64,000 nt of DNA, from NCBI GenBank assembly GCA_015272165.1, contig JACYMF010000012.1, forward strand, positions 26,023-90,022, read 5' to 3'. This document shows, piece after piece, positions 7,612-17,550 of the stretch (the first letter of the stretch is position 1; the number at the start of each line of letters is the position of its first letter). The notes beneath the pieces were generated by a model. It made no database searches. It was not told where the DNA came from and worked only from the letters and a program-made list of their open reading frames with translations. Source of the stretch: Cyanobacterium sp. T60_A2020_053 (GTDB lineage Bacteria > Cyanobacteriota > Cyanobacteriia > Cyanobacteriales > Cyanobacteriaceae). The translations under genes and the position numbers were made by a program.

Positions 7612-8343
7612 ATGATTATCGCCGATTCTCGCCGTAAAATAGAATTACAGAAATTGTTGCTAAAACTGGGTTTAAACAATGATTCTGCCGTTGATTGGAC
7701 TCTGCTGGATATTGCTTTGACTCATCCTAGTTTTTCACCCGTTAACAATTATGAACATTTAGAGTTTATCGGTGATGCGGTGATTCGTTTAGCTGCTGCA
7801 GAGTTACTAAAGGAAACCTATCCTCATTTACCCGTGGGAGATTATGCGGCCATTCGTTCGGTAATAGTGAGTGATCGTTTTTTGGCGGAAATTGCCCAGC
7901 AGTATGGTTTAGAGTTATATTTGTTAATATCTCCCAATGTTAAGGGAGATCGTTTAGGGCGTATTTCTCGTTTAGCAGATGCGTTTGAGGCAATTTTGGG
8001 AGCGCTTTATCAAAGTACCAAAAATATGGATTTAGTGCGCCCTTGGCTTGATCCTATCTTACTAGAAAAAGCGAGACAAGTTCATGCTGACCCCGCTCGT
8101 CAAAATTATAAGGATGCTTTGCAAGAGTGGACTCAACGCCTTTACAAATCTTTACCTACTTACATCGTAGAAGAAAATAAACTGGCGAGGGGCGCTGATG
8201 ATGAGCGCTTTATTGCTCAAGTATGGCTCAAAGATCAGTTATTGGGCGAGGGAAAAGGTTCAACGAAAAAAGCCTCTCACCAAGCGGCGGCGAAACAGGC
8301 TTTTTATGCCTTTGTTAATCAGGAAAAGATTTCTTCGGTTTAA
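7612..8343 (+). CDS. rnc: Ribonuclease III
   Basis: A 243-residue enzyme that cuts double-stranded RNA in rRNA processing and RNA decay. HLEFIGDAVIRL at about residues 48-59 is the RNase III signature with its catalytic acidic residues, and RLADAFEAILGALY at about 123-136 is the second acidic motif. A double-stranded-RNA-binding domain occupies the C-terminal 70 residues (GKGSTKKASHQAAAKQAFYAF). I chose ATG 7612 over TTG 7609. No strong ribosome binding site is visible. Length and motifs fit a complete enzyme. Confidence 0.93.
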   Translation: MIIADSRRKIELQKLLLKLGLNNDSAVDWTLLDIALTHPSFSPVNNYEHLEFIGDAVIRLAAAELLKETYPHLPVGDYAAIRSVIVSDRFLAEIAQQYGLELYLLISPNVKGDRLGRISRLADAFEAILGALYQSTKNMDLVRPWLDPILLEKARQVHADPARQNYKDALQEWTQRLYKSLPTYIVEENKLARGADDERFIAQVWLKDQLLGEGKGSTKKASHQAAAKQAFYAFVNQEKISSV

Positions 8344-8378
8344 CAATAATTTGGTGGGCAATGCTCACCCTACTTATA

Positions 8379-8939
8379 CTATGAATCAGCGCCCTCCACC
8401 GCCTCATTTTCACGGCGTTTTTTCGCATAAAGTTGAATGCTAACAGCCATCAAAATAACAGCGCCCACCACCAACCAAGTGGTAATATCGAGGGGTAAAC
8501 TATCTTTAAAAGTAGCTAACAAGACAATAACTAAAAGTAAGACGGTGGGCGCTTCATTAAAAGCTCGAAATTGTTGCCCAGTCCAATTATTTTCACCCTT
8601 AGCTAATTTATCCATGATTCTGCCACACCAAAAATGGTAAATCAACAATAAACCCACAAACAAAAATTTAATATGTAGCCATCCAGATTTCAAAATTTCA
8701 GGCTCAGTAGTAATCAAACCCACCGCCATAGCTACCGTCAAAATCATACCCGGAGTAGTGATGATATTATAGAGACGTTTCTCCATAATTTCATACTGCT
8801 TTTTTAAGATACTCTGTGCTGGTTCACTTTGTTGTTGCGCTTCCGCATGATAAACAAACAATCTTACCATGTAAAATAATCCAGCAAACCACACTACAAT
8901 ACCAATTAGATGAAATGCTTTATACCAATAATAAGCCAT
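8379..8939 (-). CDS. hemJ: Protoporphyrinogen IX oxidase HemJ
   Basis: A 186-residue integral membrane protein of the HemJ family, which oxidises protoporphyrinogen IX to protoporphyrin IX for heme and chlorophyll in most cyanobacteria. The N-terminus WYKAFHLIGIVVWFAGL carries a conserved histidine, and LHIKFLFVGLLLIYHFW at about residues 87-103 a second one. About four membrane segments are visible. The sequence resembles CopD-type membrane proteins, but length and motifs fit HemJ. It is convergent with rnc, 35 bases away. Confidence 0.85.
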   Translation of the reverse strand: MAYYWYKAFHLIGIVVWFAGLFYMVRLFVYHAEAQQQSEPAQSILKKQYEIMEKRLYNIITTPGMILTVAMAVGLITTEPEILKSGWLHIKFLFVGLLLIYHFWCGRIMDKLAKGENNWTGQQFRAFNEAPTVLLLVIVLLATFKDSLPLDITTWLVVGAVILMAVSIQLYAKKRRENEAVEGADS

Positions 8940-9087
8940 TTTTTAACATAAATTTATTTTTTATCTCATCTATTTTACCTAAAATTAATTATCCATTGTC
9001 AATTGTCCATTATCCATTATTCACTACCTACAAAGGTTATAATAAATTTTTGAATTGTAATTTTGCCCTAAAATATCAGTTATTGTC

Positions 9088-9936
9088 ATGAATCAACCGC
9101 CCAATCCTAACCCTAAACTCGACTGGTATGGTATTGCCTGTAAAATACGGGCAAAATATGAAGCGCAACAACAAAAATTGACAGATTTAGAGCAATCTTT
9201 GGTAGGTTATCAAAAGGAATTAGTCAAAAAAGATACTCAAATTCAAGAACAAAAAAATATTATCATTAGCAAACAAAGTAGTTTAAAAAATGCTCAAATT
9301 AAATTAAATCAACAGAAAAGTGTTTACGAAAAACAACAACTTTTATTAGAAAAACTAACCCTTGAACTGCAAGAATCTCAACATCAAAGGGCAAAATTAG
9401 AAAGGGAATGTTCTTCGTTACAGGATCGCTTTTGTCAAAAAGAATATGAGTTAAAAGAAAAAGATCAAGAAAATAAACAATTACAAGTTAGACTGCAACG
9501 GCAACAGCGTTCAACCTTAGAATATAAAAGCACTTTAGATAAAGTTTTAGAAAACAAAAACTCTGAGAAGTTACCCTTACCATCTTCATCACCGCAAATC
9601 GAATCTTGGGGAAAATCATCTTTAAATGAGGTACAAAGTAAGAAAAATGACGATTTAGCGAATAAAGATAGTGATACTTTTGAAGCTAAAAAAGAAATTT
9701 TAAACCCAACAAAAATAGAAAATGAAAACTTAGTTAATAAACAAGAAAAAACTATTTATGAGCCTCAACTAAAACCTAATATCTCTCCTTCTTTAGAAGA
9801 TTTAGCTATCAAAAAACCTTCAGAAAATAGCAGTCAAGAAGCAGTAAAAAAGGATGTAGAATTATCATCAGAAAAAAACCCGAAAGGAGATAAAAAGAAA
9901 AAAGGATTAATTCAGCTACCTAATTTTTTGAAATGA
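9088..9936 (+). CDS. Coiled-coil protein, function unknown
   Basis: A 282-residue protein I do not recognise. After a short N-terminus (LDWYGIACKIRAKYEAQQQK) it is an almost uninterrupted charged coiled coil to about residue 155, rich in Gln, Lys, Glu and Leu. The rest is low-complexity and disordered, rich in Ser, Lys, Asn and Pro. It ends with a basic stretch and LIQLPNFLK. There is no signal peptide or membrane segment. The 3' end overlaps the convergent gene by 17 bases. Confidence 0.65.
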   Translation: MNQPPNPNPKLDWYGIACKIRAKYEAQQQKLTDLEQSLVGYQKELVKKDTQIQEQKNIIISKQSSLKNAQIKLNQQKSVYEKQQLLLEKLTLELQESQHQRAKLERECSSLQDRFCQKEYELKEKDQENKQLQVRLQRQQRSTLEYKSTLDKVLENKNSEKLPLPSSSPQIESWGKSSLNEVQSKKNDDLANKDSDTFEAKKEILNPTKIENENLVNKQEKTIYEPQLKPNISPSLEDLAIKKPSENSSQEAVKKDVELSSEKNPKGDKKKKGLIQLPNFLK

Positions 9937-10393
9937 TAATTTTTTGTAAGGCTTGATACCATTGATCGGCTAAACTAATTTGGGTAAAAGGTATAGTTAC
10001 TACTTGATCATTTTGACAGATAAATTGTAAACTAGCTTCTCCTTGAGATGGTAACTGATCTGGTGAAGTAACTTGGTTTTTCACTAAAATATTAATGGTG
10101 ATAACATCATCTAGGGAAAAGTTACTTTCATTGATAACTCCTTTCGGAGTTGGTTTTCCCCAAGTGAGGATGTTGCCTTTTCTGCCCAAAACGGCGTAAA
10201 TGTCATATTTAGATGTGTCAAAGTTTTCTGCCCATAGTTTATAGTTTTCTAATTTTTGATATTCATTTTTGCCACTGTAGACTAACCAAAAGAAGAGAAT
10301 TAGTAAGGGAAGCCAAATTAAACCACGTTCCATGTTATTATATGCAACTAAAATCAAAATTAGACTACCATAGAACAAGATCGAATTGATCAA
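9920..10393 (-). CDS. Membrane-anchored hypothetical protein
   Basis: A 157-residue protein of unknown function. Two hydrophobic stretches at about residues 4-18 and 25-39 would place the N-terminus in the membrane, followed by a soluble beta-rich domain (about residues 60-157). The start is uncertain: TTG at 10393 gives the first membrane segment, while the nearest ATG at 10333 would remove most of it. The 3' ends of this gene and the coiled-coil gene overlap. No catalytic motif is visible. Confidence 0.55.
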   Translation of the reverse strand: MINSILFYGSLILILVAYNNMERGLIWLPLLILFFWLVYSGKNEYQKLENYKLWAENFDTSKYDIYAVLGRKGNILTWGKPTPKGVINESNFSLDDVITINILVKNQVTSPDQLPSQGEASLQFICQNDQVVTIPFTQISLADQWYQALQKIIISKN

Positions 10394-10424
10394 AGCTATA
10401 GATAATTTAAGTACATAAAACTAT

Positions 10425-11120
10425 ATGACATCTTATACAACTTCTTCAGCGCGCGCCGAAATGAATGAATTAAGAAGACTGAAAACCCTTTTACCCCCTG
10501 AGTTGCAAAGCTGGGTAATGGTGGAATCTTCTACGGAAGTAAACCCTCCTTTAATTCGCAGTGAGGAGTTAGGTAAAGATGAGGTGGAGATTCAAATTGA
10601 TTTGGCTAAGTGGGAAAATTTAGCTATCGACCAACGTAATTTGATGTTTTGGCATGAAGTAGCAAGGATTCAGAATGATACTATCCCCAAAGAAGGTTGG
10701 GAAATGGCAGCGTTGGCTATTGGTTTGGGGGGCGCTGTGGGTGAGTTGTGGGTGCAAGATGGTTTATTATTGCTTTTAGCTTTGTCTCTTTGTAGTATTT
10801 CTGGTTATCGTCTTTGGCAGAAAAATAATGGTGAAAAGAATTTGAAAGAAGCCATGGAAGCTGACGAAAAAGCCATTATTCTTGCTACCCGTTTTGGTTA
10901 CACCCTCAAAAATGCTTATCAGAGTTTAGGTAGCGCCCTCAAAACTTTAATTGAACAAACGCCGAAACGGAATCAACGGAAGAAGTATGAGGAAAGATTA
11001 CAGGCTCTGCGCCGTAGCGCTTCTAAAGCTAAACAAAAAGAACAGGATGGGGGGGGAAATCAACCTTTACAAACTCCTCCTCCTCGCTCTCGTAGCAGTG
11101 CTAGAATGCGCAATATTTAA
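10425..11120 (+). CDS. DUF3318 family protein
   Basis: A 231-residue protein matching the cyanobacterial DUF3318 family. Features are the N-terminal EMNELRRLKTLLPPELQSWV, then NLMFWHEVARIQNDTIPKEG at about residues 77-96, and a central pair of hydrophobic segments (about 97-127). A basic C-terminal tail is rich in Lys, Arg, Ser and Pro. The family has no established function. The gene lies 31 bases from a divergent membrane protein gene, so the two may share a promoter region. Confidence 0.75.
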   Translation: MTSYTTSSARAEMNELRRLKTLLPPELQSWVMVESSTEVNPPLIRSEELGKDEVEIQIDLAKWENLAIDQRNLMFWHEVARIQNDTIPKEGWEMAALAIGLGGAVGELWVQDGLLLLLALSLCSISGYRLWQKNNGEKNLKEAMEADEKAIILATRFGYTLKNAYQSLGSALKTLIEQTPKRNQRKKYEERLQALRRSASKAKQKEQDGGGNQPLQTPPPRSRSSARMRNI

Positions 11121-11156
11121 GGGACAATTGACAATGGATAATTGATATAGTCGTTT

Positions 11157-11304
11157 TATATCAAGTCTGTTTGATCAGCCGAAGGCTGCCGCTGCGCGAT
11201 CACTTACAAGTTAGTAAGATCAATATCTTAGTTCAATTTATTGAACGAAAAACTATTAGTTCCGTGTAATTCATTACACGGTGGGTAAATTACGAAGATA
11301 TAGT
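11157..11304 (-). repeat. Palindromic intergenic repeat, copy A
   Basis: A full copy of a repeat family seen six times in the window. In this orientation it reads ATATCAAGTC, then the hairpin GATCAGCCGAAGGCTGCC, GCTGCGCGATC, then TTCAATTTATTGAACG and finally CCGTGTAATTCATTACACGG TGGGTAA. Three nested palindromes give it strong folding potential. It lies between the DUF3318 gene and coaBC. Confidence 0.8.
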
Positions 11305-11412
11305 CTTTATGACTCCTCCTTACTCCTGTCAAATAAATTCGGAGAATCACTGACAACAAAACTTTGTGCCTTTGCGCATCGAGGCGAGACATTTAATCAG
11401 AGATGATATTAT

Positions 11413-12630
11413 TCAACCGATTATTTGATTAATAATTTCATGGGCTAGTTTCAATTTGCTACCGTAGGGAAAAGCCACTTTTATGCCATTTTTACTGATG
11501 AAAATTCCTTCATTGGTATCCACACCAAAACCACGATTAACTTGATCAACGGCATTGGCAACAATGGCATCTAAACCCTTACGCTGTAACTTTTCCAGCG
11601 CCCTCCCCTCTATATCTCCCGTTTGGGCGGCAAAGCCAATAATTTTTTGATGCGATTGTTTGCTAGAGGCTAACTGCGCCACAATATCGGTGACGGGCGC
11701 TAATTCCAAATGAGAAGATAAAGAATCTTTGCTAATTTTTTCCGAAAAATACTGTTTTGGTTTTACATCAGCCACCGCTGCCGCCATAATTAACCAATCA
11801 GCGCCCTTAAACTGTGCAGAAAGTGCCATTTCCATTTCTTCCGCCGTCACCACGGGCATAAAATTAACGGGGGGAAGTAAATTAACCAAATTTTCTGCAA
11901 TGTTTGCCCCCACGAGGGTAACATTTGCACCTCGATAATGACAGGCACAAGCTAAAGCAATGCCCATTTTTCCTGTGCTAGGATTACCAATAAATCTCAC
12001 CGGGTCTAAAAATTCCCTTGTACCACCGGCACTAATTAACACTTTTCTACCCACTAAATCACGCTTTCCTGCGGTTATGATAGTTGACTGTAAAGCTGTC
12101 AAAATTTCCTCTACTTCTGCCATTCTTCCAGTGCCCTGACGATCACAAGCTAGTAAGCCTGTATTAGTATGTAAAGGAATAAAACGAGGATGATTGCCTA
12201 GCCGTTGCCAATTTTCCTGCACCGTAGGCTGTTGCCACATTTCTGTATTCATAGCTGGAGCAACTAAAATAGGACACAAAGAAGCTAAAACCGTATTAGT
12301 GAGTAAATTATCCGCCATACCATAAACTAATTTAGCTAGAGTGTTGGCGGTGAGGGGCGCTATTACCATCAAATCTGCCCATTCCCCCAATTGAATATGT
12401 AAAGGTTTTGGTTGAGGGCGCCAAAACTCATCATCGGTATAAGCCTGATGACGAGATAAAGTTGCCACCGTTAAAGGGGTAATAAACTTTTCAGCGCCCT
12501 TCGTTAAGATCACCCGTACTAAAGCTTCTCGCTGAAATAGCTGAGAAATTAAACCACAAACCTTATAACTAGCGATTCCTCCCCCAATACCCACCAGAAT
12601 TTTTTTGCCCTGCCAATCATGATTCGTCAT
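11413..12630 (-). CDS. coaBC: Bifunctional CoaBC, coenzyme A synthesis
   Basis: A 405-residue fusion enzyme. The N-terminal half is a flavoprotein that decarboxylates phosphopantothenoylcysteine (GIGGGIASYK at about residues 13-22, VAPAMNTEMW at about 122-131). The C-terminal half joins phosphopantothenate to cysteine (SAGGTREFLDPVRFIGN at about 200-216, GFAAQTG near 347, KLQRKGLDAIVAN near 359). Together they carry out two successive steps of coenzyme A synthesis. The start overlaps the preceding DUF2555 gene by 14 bases, implying an operon. Confidence 0.93.
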   Translation of the reverse strand: MTNHDWQGKKILVGIGGGIASYKVCGLISQLFQREALVRVILTKGAEKFITPLTVATLSRHQAYTDDEFWRPQPKPLHIQLGEWADLMVIAPLTANTLAKLVYGMADNLLTNTVLASLCPILVAPAMNTEMWQQPTVQENWQRLGNHPRFIPLHTNTGLLACDRQGTGRMAEVEEILTALQSTIITAGKRDLVGRKVLISAGGTREFLDPVRFIGNPSTGKMGIALACACHYRGANVTLVGANIAENLVNLLPPVNFMPVVTAEEMEMALSAQFKGADWLIMAAAVADVKPKQYFSEKISKDSLSSHLELAPVTDIVAQLASSKQSHQKIIGFAAQTGDIEGRALEKLQRKGLDAIVANAVDQVNRGFGVDTNEGIFISKNGIKVAFPYGSKLKLAHEIINQIIG

Positions 12631-12841
12631 AAGCCTGAATATCCAACAGGTGAATATAAGGCTCGACTAATTCTTCACGGTGAAAAGCAATAGCCCTTAA
12701 TTTATGCCAATCTTGTAAACCAGCGAAGGCGCTATCATAGTCATCTGATTCTAAACGAGAGGCAATTTCTGCCACTTCTTCGGCAGTAATGTTGGCAAAG
12801 TCTTCTTCTCGGTAAGTTGCCTTATAGTTCAATGTGGTCAT
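12617..12841 (-). CDS. DUF2555 family protein
   Basis: A 74-residue acidic soluble protein of the DUF2555 family, found in cyanobacteria. FANITAEEVAEIASRLESDD at about residues 15-34 and FAGLQDWHKLRAIAFHREEL at about 39-58 are the recognisable segments. Function is unknown. It precedes and overlaps coaBC by 14 bases. An AGGAGG-like site (TAAAGGAGGTTCGGTT on the minus strand) lies just upstream of the ATG. Confidence 0.75.
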   Translation of the reverse strand: MTTLNYKATYREEDFANITAEEVAEIASRLESDDYDSAFAGLQDWHKLRAIAFHREELVEPYIHLLDIQAYDES

Positions 12842-13008
12842 AACCGAACCTCCTTTAATACTGCTTAATTATCCTCAATACCATATTATCATTGAATGGA
12901 CAATGGATAATGGAAGGAATGTAGAAGTAATTGTTTTCTAAATTCTAAATTTTTTCTTCCCTTTGCCCTTTTGTCTCAACCAAAAATTTTATAATCAAAC
13001 AACCTTGA

Positions 13009-13875
13009 TTAGCGCACGGGGGTGATAATGGGGTTTAATCCAGCGCCCTTCAACGGTTGAGCAGCATTATCGGCATTTTGACGATTGCTAAATACTCCTA
13101 TCTGCCACAGGGTTTGACCTTGATGAGTGGTGCGAAAAGCATTAGGATAAAGAGATTTTAAACGGGTTTCTTCACTACTATTTTTTACCCCCACTAACAC
13201 TCGAAAAGAACCACTCAAATTATTATTGCTAACTCGACTTTGGCGATGTTGTTCGATAACTTCTGGCGATACGGTAATAGTATCAAATACTAAAATTTCT
13301 TTTAAATCACGCCGTTGATTGGTATTGCGAGGGGCGCTGGAATTTGGTCGAGGAATTGCATTACTGGGTGCGGTTTGAGGCACATTCACCGTGGGAGTTG
13401 CCACCGTAGGATTATCAGAGGGAGTGTAATCGTAGGGGGAAGCATCGGCTGAAGGAGTTATTTGAGGCAAAACCGAGGCTGGTTGAGTATTGGTAATGGT
13501 GGCGCGTGAGGGAGTTTGATTTGATGGTGATACGCTGGGAGGGGCGCTGTAAGGTTCACTCAAACGAGGGGGAGATGGTAAATTTTGTTGAGAATTAACC
13601 ATCTTTCCTGTGATTGGGGCGACGGGCGCTGGTCTTGAATTACCTTCTATTACTAAAGTATCTCTACTGGGAAGTTTTTGCGGTAAAGGAGGCACAAAAT
13701 CAGGGCTAAGATTAAAAGAATCATCATCGGTAGGAGTTTGATTGTAAGGGGAAATATCGATGACTTGAAGATTTTGTGCTGATAGTGGTTGATAATTTAC
13801 GCCGATAAAACCCATCATGGTTAAACAGGGAAGGGATAAAGTTAGTTTGCTGATGGTGAGTTGTCTTAATCTCAT
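13009..13875 (-). CDS. Secreted proline-rich protein with SPOR-like C-terminus
   Basis: A 288-residue protein. I chose the ATG at 13875 because it begins a plausible signal peptide (MRLRQLTISKLTLSLPCLTM, then cleavage near PLSAQ); an upstream start at 13962 would bury it. The middle 150 residues are Pro-, Ser- and Thr-rich and disordered. The last 75 residues (GSFRVLVGVKNSSEETRLKS, WQIGVFSNRQNADNAAQPLK) resemble a SPOR peptidoglycan-binding repeat. It is probably periplasmic. The family call is tentative. Confidence 0.6.
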   Translation of the reverse strand: MRLRQLTISKLTLSLPCLTMMGFIGVNYQPLSAQNLQVIDISPYNQTPTDDDSFNLSPDFVPPLPQKLPSRDTLVIEGNSRPAPVAPITGKMVNSQQNLPSPPRLSEPYSAPPSVSPSNQTPSRATITNTQPASVLPQITPSADASPYDYTPSDNPTVATPTVNVPQTAPSNAIPRPNSSAPRNTNQRRDLKEILVFDTITVSPEVIEQHRQSRVSNNNLSGSFRVLVGVKNSSEETRLKSLYPNAFRTTHQGQTLWQIGVFSNRQNADNAAQPLKGAGLNPIITPVR

Positions 13876-14237
13876 GATTTTATCGGTAAATAATGAACAA
13901 TAAATGATTGATAATTTTAATCTGTTGTTCCCTTGATGTGATGGGACATTATTTTCACTCAATTAATGGTATCAAAAAAAAAAGAAAATGGCTCTATGAC
14001 TTTGAGTACGATAAATTATTTGTTGGTTTTAGGTGTCAGGTGTCGGGTGTTAGGTGTTAGGTTAAAAAATTGACAAAAAACTTATGTTTATTGAACTTTC
14101 CCTAATTAAGTTTGTTATTTGTCAACATAGCAAATATGTTAAGCTAATATCAAAGCTAATTAGCTTAATTTAATCACTTTTTGATTTGTTTGTTTTGAGT
14201 GATTAAAAACCCTATTCCTAACATCGCAATACTTGTT

Positions 14238-15731
14238 ATGTTTAAACCTATTTCTGACCTAGTAAAATCTCTCAACAAAGACTCAGGAGAGTTATTGGCA
14301 AATCGCTATAAGATAGGCAGTATGGTAGGGAGGGGCGCTATGGGTCAAGTATATAAAGCAGAAGACCAAAATTTCAATGGCACTATAGTAGCAGTTAAAT
14401 TTCTCTCTCAAGCCCTCTTAGATGATAAAATGCGCGAACGTTTCCAGCGAGAGGCAAGAATCAGCGCCCTCCTCGGTGAGCAAAGTCCCCACATTGTGAG
14501 AGTAAAAGATTATGGTTTAGATCAAAGTCAAGTACCTTTCTATGTCATGGAATATTTGGAAGGATATGATTTAGACCAATTAATCAAAAATAAACCTCTT
14601 TCCTTAGCTAAATTTTTATCTTTAACACGACAAATTTGTTTAGGTTTGGAGTGCGCTCATAATGGCATTTTAGTCAATAATGAATTAGCGCCCATCATCC
14701 ATCGAGACATCAAACCAAGTAATATTTTCCTCGCCAAAGACCCTCAAATAACTCATTTTGTCAAAATACTTGATTTTGGTATCGCTCAAATTCACAACCC
14801 AGAAGAAACACAAAGTCAAAAAAGTTTTATGGGCACACCGCAATATTGTTCTCCTGAACAAATGGCAGAAGATGAGTTAAAACCCACTTCCGATATTTAT
14901 AGTTTAGGGGTGTTGATGTATGAAATGTTGACCCAAACAACTCCCATCGAATCGGAAGCCCATAACTTTCAAGCATGGTATCGGGCGCATAACGAATTTA
15001 CCCCCAAAAAGTTACCCAGTTACTTAGAATTACCTCAAGATTTATCCACGATGATTATGGCTTGTTTGGAAAAAAAGCCTCAAAATAGACCTCAAAATAT
15101 TGGAGAAATATTACGTCTAATTACTGCCTTAGACAGAGAGTTTAATCAATCAAAAAATACACAAACAAATAAAATATTATCTCCTTTAGAAACTATTTAT
15201 AATCAGAGTAAATGGCCCGATGATAAACCACAGAAAAAAATTGTTTTTCCTACCATTACCGAAGCACAAGAGGGAAATTTTGCTAGTCTTTGGACAATGT
15301 TAGAAACCCAAGAAGTTAATATATTTCAAGAAAAATCAACCTTTTGTTTTACTCATTTTATGTGTCAGGAAAATCCTCATCCGATGATTCTATGGGTTAA
15401 TCTACTGTATAATCGTCAATATGAACCAAAATGGTTGCCTTGTTATTTAGATATAAAAACTGATTTAGGTTATCAAATTGCTACTACTTTAGTTAATCAA
15501 AAAAGATACGATATTCTATTATTTGAGTTAGGAAGAATCAATCGATATAAAGAAAAATTACCGATAAAAATTAGTGCAGAAAAGTTAAAACAATTACAAG
15601 GGTTTTTGTTAAAAACTTCTTCTTGGCAAGGGAAAAAACAACCCGATGCCAGTAAAATTCTTTTGAAAAAGCAATTTGAATCAGTTAAAACTACTATTCT
15701 TTCTGCGGTGTCTCGTCGTAAGTTCCATTAG
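14238..15731 (+). CDS. Serine/threonine protein kinase
   Basis: A 497-residue Hanks-type kinase. From the chosen ATG at 14238, VGRGAMGQVYKAED at about residues 31-44 is the ATP loop, AVKFLS carries the lysine, IIHRDIKPSNIF near 155 is the catalytic loop, LDFGIAQI near 177 is the DFG motif, and GTPQYCSPEQM near 199 the activation segment. An in-frame GTG at 14199 is possible but adds residues unlike kinases. The C-terminal 200 residues are a separate domain I do not recognise. There is no membrane segment, so it is cytoplasmic. Confidence 0.88.
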   Translation: MFKPISDLVKSLNKDSGELLANRYKIGSMVGRGAMGQVYKAEDQNFNGTIVAVKFLSQALLDDKMRERFQREARISALLGEQSPHIVRVKDYGLDQSQVPFYVMEYLEGYDLDQLIKNKPLSLAKFLSLTRQICLGLECAHNGILVNNELAPIIHRDIKPSNIFLAKDPQITHFVKILDFGIAQIHNPEETQSQKSFMGTPQYCSPEQMAEDELKPTSDIYSLGVLMYEMLTQTTPIESEAHNFQAWYRAHNEFTPKKLPSYLELPQDLSTMIMACLEKKPQNRPQNIGEILRLITALDREFNQSKNTQTNKILSPLETIYNQSKWPDDKPQKKIVFPTITEAQEGNFASLWTMLETQEVNIFQEKSTFCFTHFMCQENPHPMILWVNLLYNRQYEPKWLPCYLDIKTDLGYQIATTLVNQKRYDILLFELGRINRYKEKLPIKISAEKLKQLQGFLLKTSSWQGKKQPDASKILLKKQFESVKTTILSAVSRRKFH

Positions 15732-15782
15732 TTGACACTCCCACAATTAGGATTTTTGCACGAGAACTTTTCTTTGCAATTG

Positions 15783-15911
15783 ACCCACCGTGTAATGAAT
15801 TACACGGAACCAACAGTATCTCGTTCAATGAATTGAACTAAGATTATTTTTAATTGATTTATAAGTGATCGCGCAGCGGCAGCCTTCGGCTGATCAAACG
15901 AACTTGATATA
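15783..15911 (+). repeat. Palindromic intergenic repeat, copy B
   Basis: A full copy in the orientation ACCCACCGTGTAATGAATTA, CACGG, then TTCAATGAATTGAACT, then GATCGCGCAGCGGCAGCC TTCGGCTGATC and a final CTTGATAT. It lies between the kinase gene and accC, whose 3' ends converge here, so it could act on both transcripts. The stretch 15912-16022 behind it holds CCTGACACC repeats and a TTTTTCAGCAGACCCTA sequence also seen elsewhere. Confidence 0.8.
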
Positions 15912-16022
15912 ACTGTTGATTTGGAAGAAGGAAATACAGTATTTAAGGATTTCACCTGACACCTGAAGCCTGACACCTGAAGCCTGACACCTCTCCTCAC
16001 CAAAATACTTTTTCAGCAGACC

Positions 16023-17369
16023 CTAATTAAGGAAATTTCGCTCCACAAAGTTAGTATAAACATTCCCCGCCAAAAACTCAGGATGATCTAAAATCTGACG
16101 ATGAAAATCAATGGTGGTAGGTACACCAGTAATAGCGCACTCCCTCAGCGCCCGTTTCATACGTTTAATAGCTGTTTCTCTGTCTTTACCCCAAACAATC
16201 AATTTGCCGATGAGAGAGTCATAATAAGGGGGGATTTCGTAGTCAGGATAAACAAATGAATCCATGCGCACTCCCGGACCGCCGGGGGGTAAATAAGCGA
16301 TAATTTTGCCCGGATGAGGTCGAAAATCATGGTTTGGATCTTCGGCATTAATACGACATTCAATAGCATGACCTCTTAATTCTACGTCTTGTTGACGAAA
16401 AGATAAACGTTCTCCTTGCGCAATGGTGATTTGTTCTCGAATTAAGTCTAATCCCGTAATCATTTCCGTGACGGGATGCTCTACTTGGATACGGGTATTC
16501 ATTTCCATGAAGTAGAAGTTATTGTATTTATCCACCAAAAATTCTACCGTACCAGCGCCCACATAATTGATTGATTTAGCCGCTTTCACTGCAGCATTAC
16601 CCATTTTTTGTCTTAATTTGGGATTGAGAACGGCGGAGGGCGCTTCCTCCAATAATTTCTGATGTCTGCGCTGAATCGAACAATCCCTTTCCCCTAGATG
16701 AACCACATTACCATAACTATCCGCCAGAATTTGAAACTCAATATGGCGCGGTAACTCGATAAATTTCTCTAAATAAACTCCCCCGTTACCAAAAGCAGCC
16801 TCTGCTTCCCCTTGCGCGGCATTAAATAACCTGACTAAATCAGCTTCTTGTTTCACGAGGCGCATTCCTCTACCCCCTCCCCCAGCCGTGGCTTTGATAA
16901 TGACGGGGTAGCCAATTTCTGCCGCTACTCTGAGGGCTTCCTGTGCATCGGTTAGTAAGCCTTTACTACCGGGAATGGTGGGAACTCCGGCTTGTTGCAT
17001 GGTTTTTTTTGCGGTGGATTTGTCTCCCATGGCAATAATGGATTCAGGACGAGGACCAATAAAATGGAGTTGGTGATCTGCACAAATTTGGGCAAAACGA
17101 GCATTTTCAGCGAGGAAACCATAGCCGGGATGGATAGCTTCAGCGCCCCTCGTCAAGGCAGCAGAAATAATGTTGGGGATATTGAGATAACTTTTATTAC
17201 TAGACGGTGGCCCGATACATACGCTTTCATCTGCTAATTTAACATGGAGAGAATGGCGGTCGATGGTGGAATGTACTGCCACGGTAGCTATGCCCATTTC
17301 TTCACAACTGTGAATAATTCGTAAGGCGATTTCGCCTCGATTAGCAATGAGGATTTTTGAAAACGACAT
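16023..17369 (-). CDS. accC: Biotin carboxylase subunit of acetyl-CoA carboxylase
   Basis: A 448-residue enzyme that carboxylates biotin on AccB with bicarbonate and ATP, the first step of fatty acid synthesis. [13 protein letters not shown] at about residues 6-18, [13 protein letters not shown] at about 158-170 (ATP-grasp glycine loop), [20 protein letters not shown] at about 234-253 and [13 protein letters not shown] at about 290-302 are all present. Length matches the family. The gene stands alone, as is common in cyanobacteria. Confidence 0.95.
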   Translation of the reverse strand: MSFSKILIANRGEIALRIIHSCEEMGIATVAVHSTIDRHSLHVKLADESVCIGPPSSNKSYLNIPNIISAALTRGAEAIHPGYGFLAENARFAQICADHQLHFIGPRPESIIAMGDKSTAKKTMQQAGVPTIPGSKGLLTDAQEALRVAAEIGYPVIIKATAGGGGRGMRLVKQEADLVRLFNAAQGEAEAAFGNGGVYLEKFIELPRHIEFQILADSYGNVVHLGERDCSIQRRHQKLLEEAPSAVLNPKLRQKMGNAAVKAAKSINYVGAGTVEFLVDKYNNFYFMEMNTRIQVEHPVTEMITGLDLIREQITIAQGERLSFRQQDVELRGHAIECRINAEDPNHDFRPHPGKIIAYLPPGGPGVRMDSFVYPDYEIPPYYDSLIGKLIVWGKDRETAIKRMKRALRECAITGVPTTIDFHRQILDHPEFLAGNVYTNFVERNFLN

Positions 17370-17468
17370 TTATATCAGGGTCTTTAATCTAATAACCTTT
17401 GTATCTTACGACTTTTTGGCAATTCTGCAAAGGCTGTTTTCACTCATGAGAAGAGGAAGTAAGAATTA

Positions 17469-17501
17469 AGAATTATGAATTATGAATTATGAATTATGAA
17501 T
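17469..17501. repeat. Heptamer microsatellite (GAATTAT)n
   Basis: About four and a half perfect copies of GAATTAT between accC and the acetyltransferase gene. The same heptamer occurs near 49.1, 57.4 and 60.2 kb. Such short tandem arrays are well known in cyanobacterial genomes and change length by slippage. Confidence 0.8.
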
Positions 17502-17550
17502 TTCCTTTGCCCCTTGCCCCTTGCCCTTTGCCCTTTTAACCCATTATCAA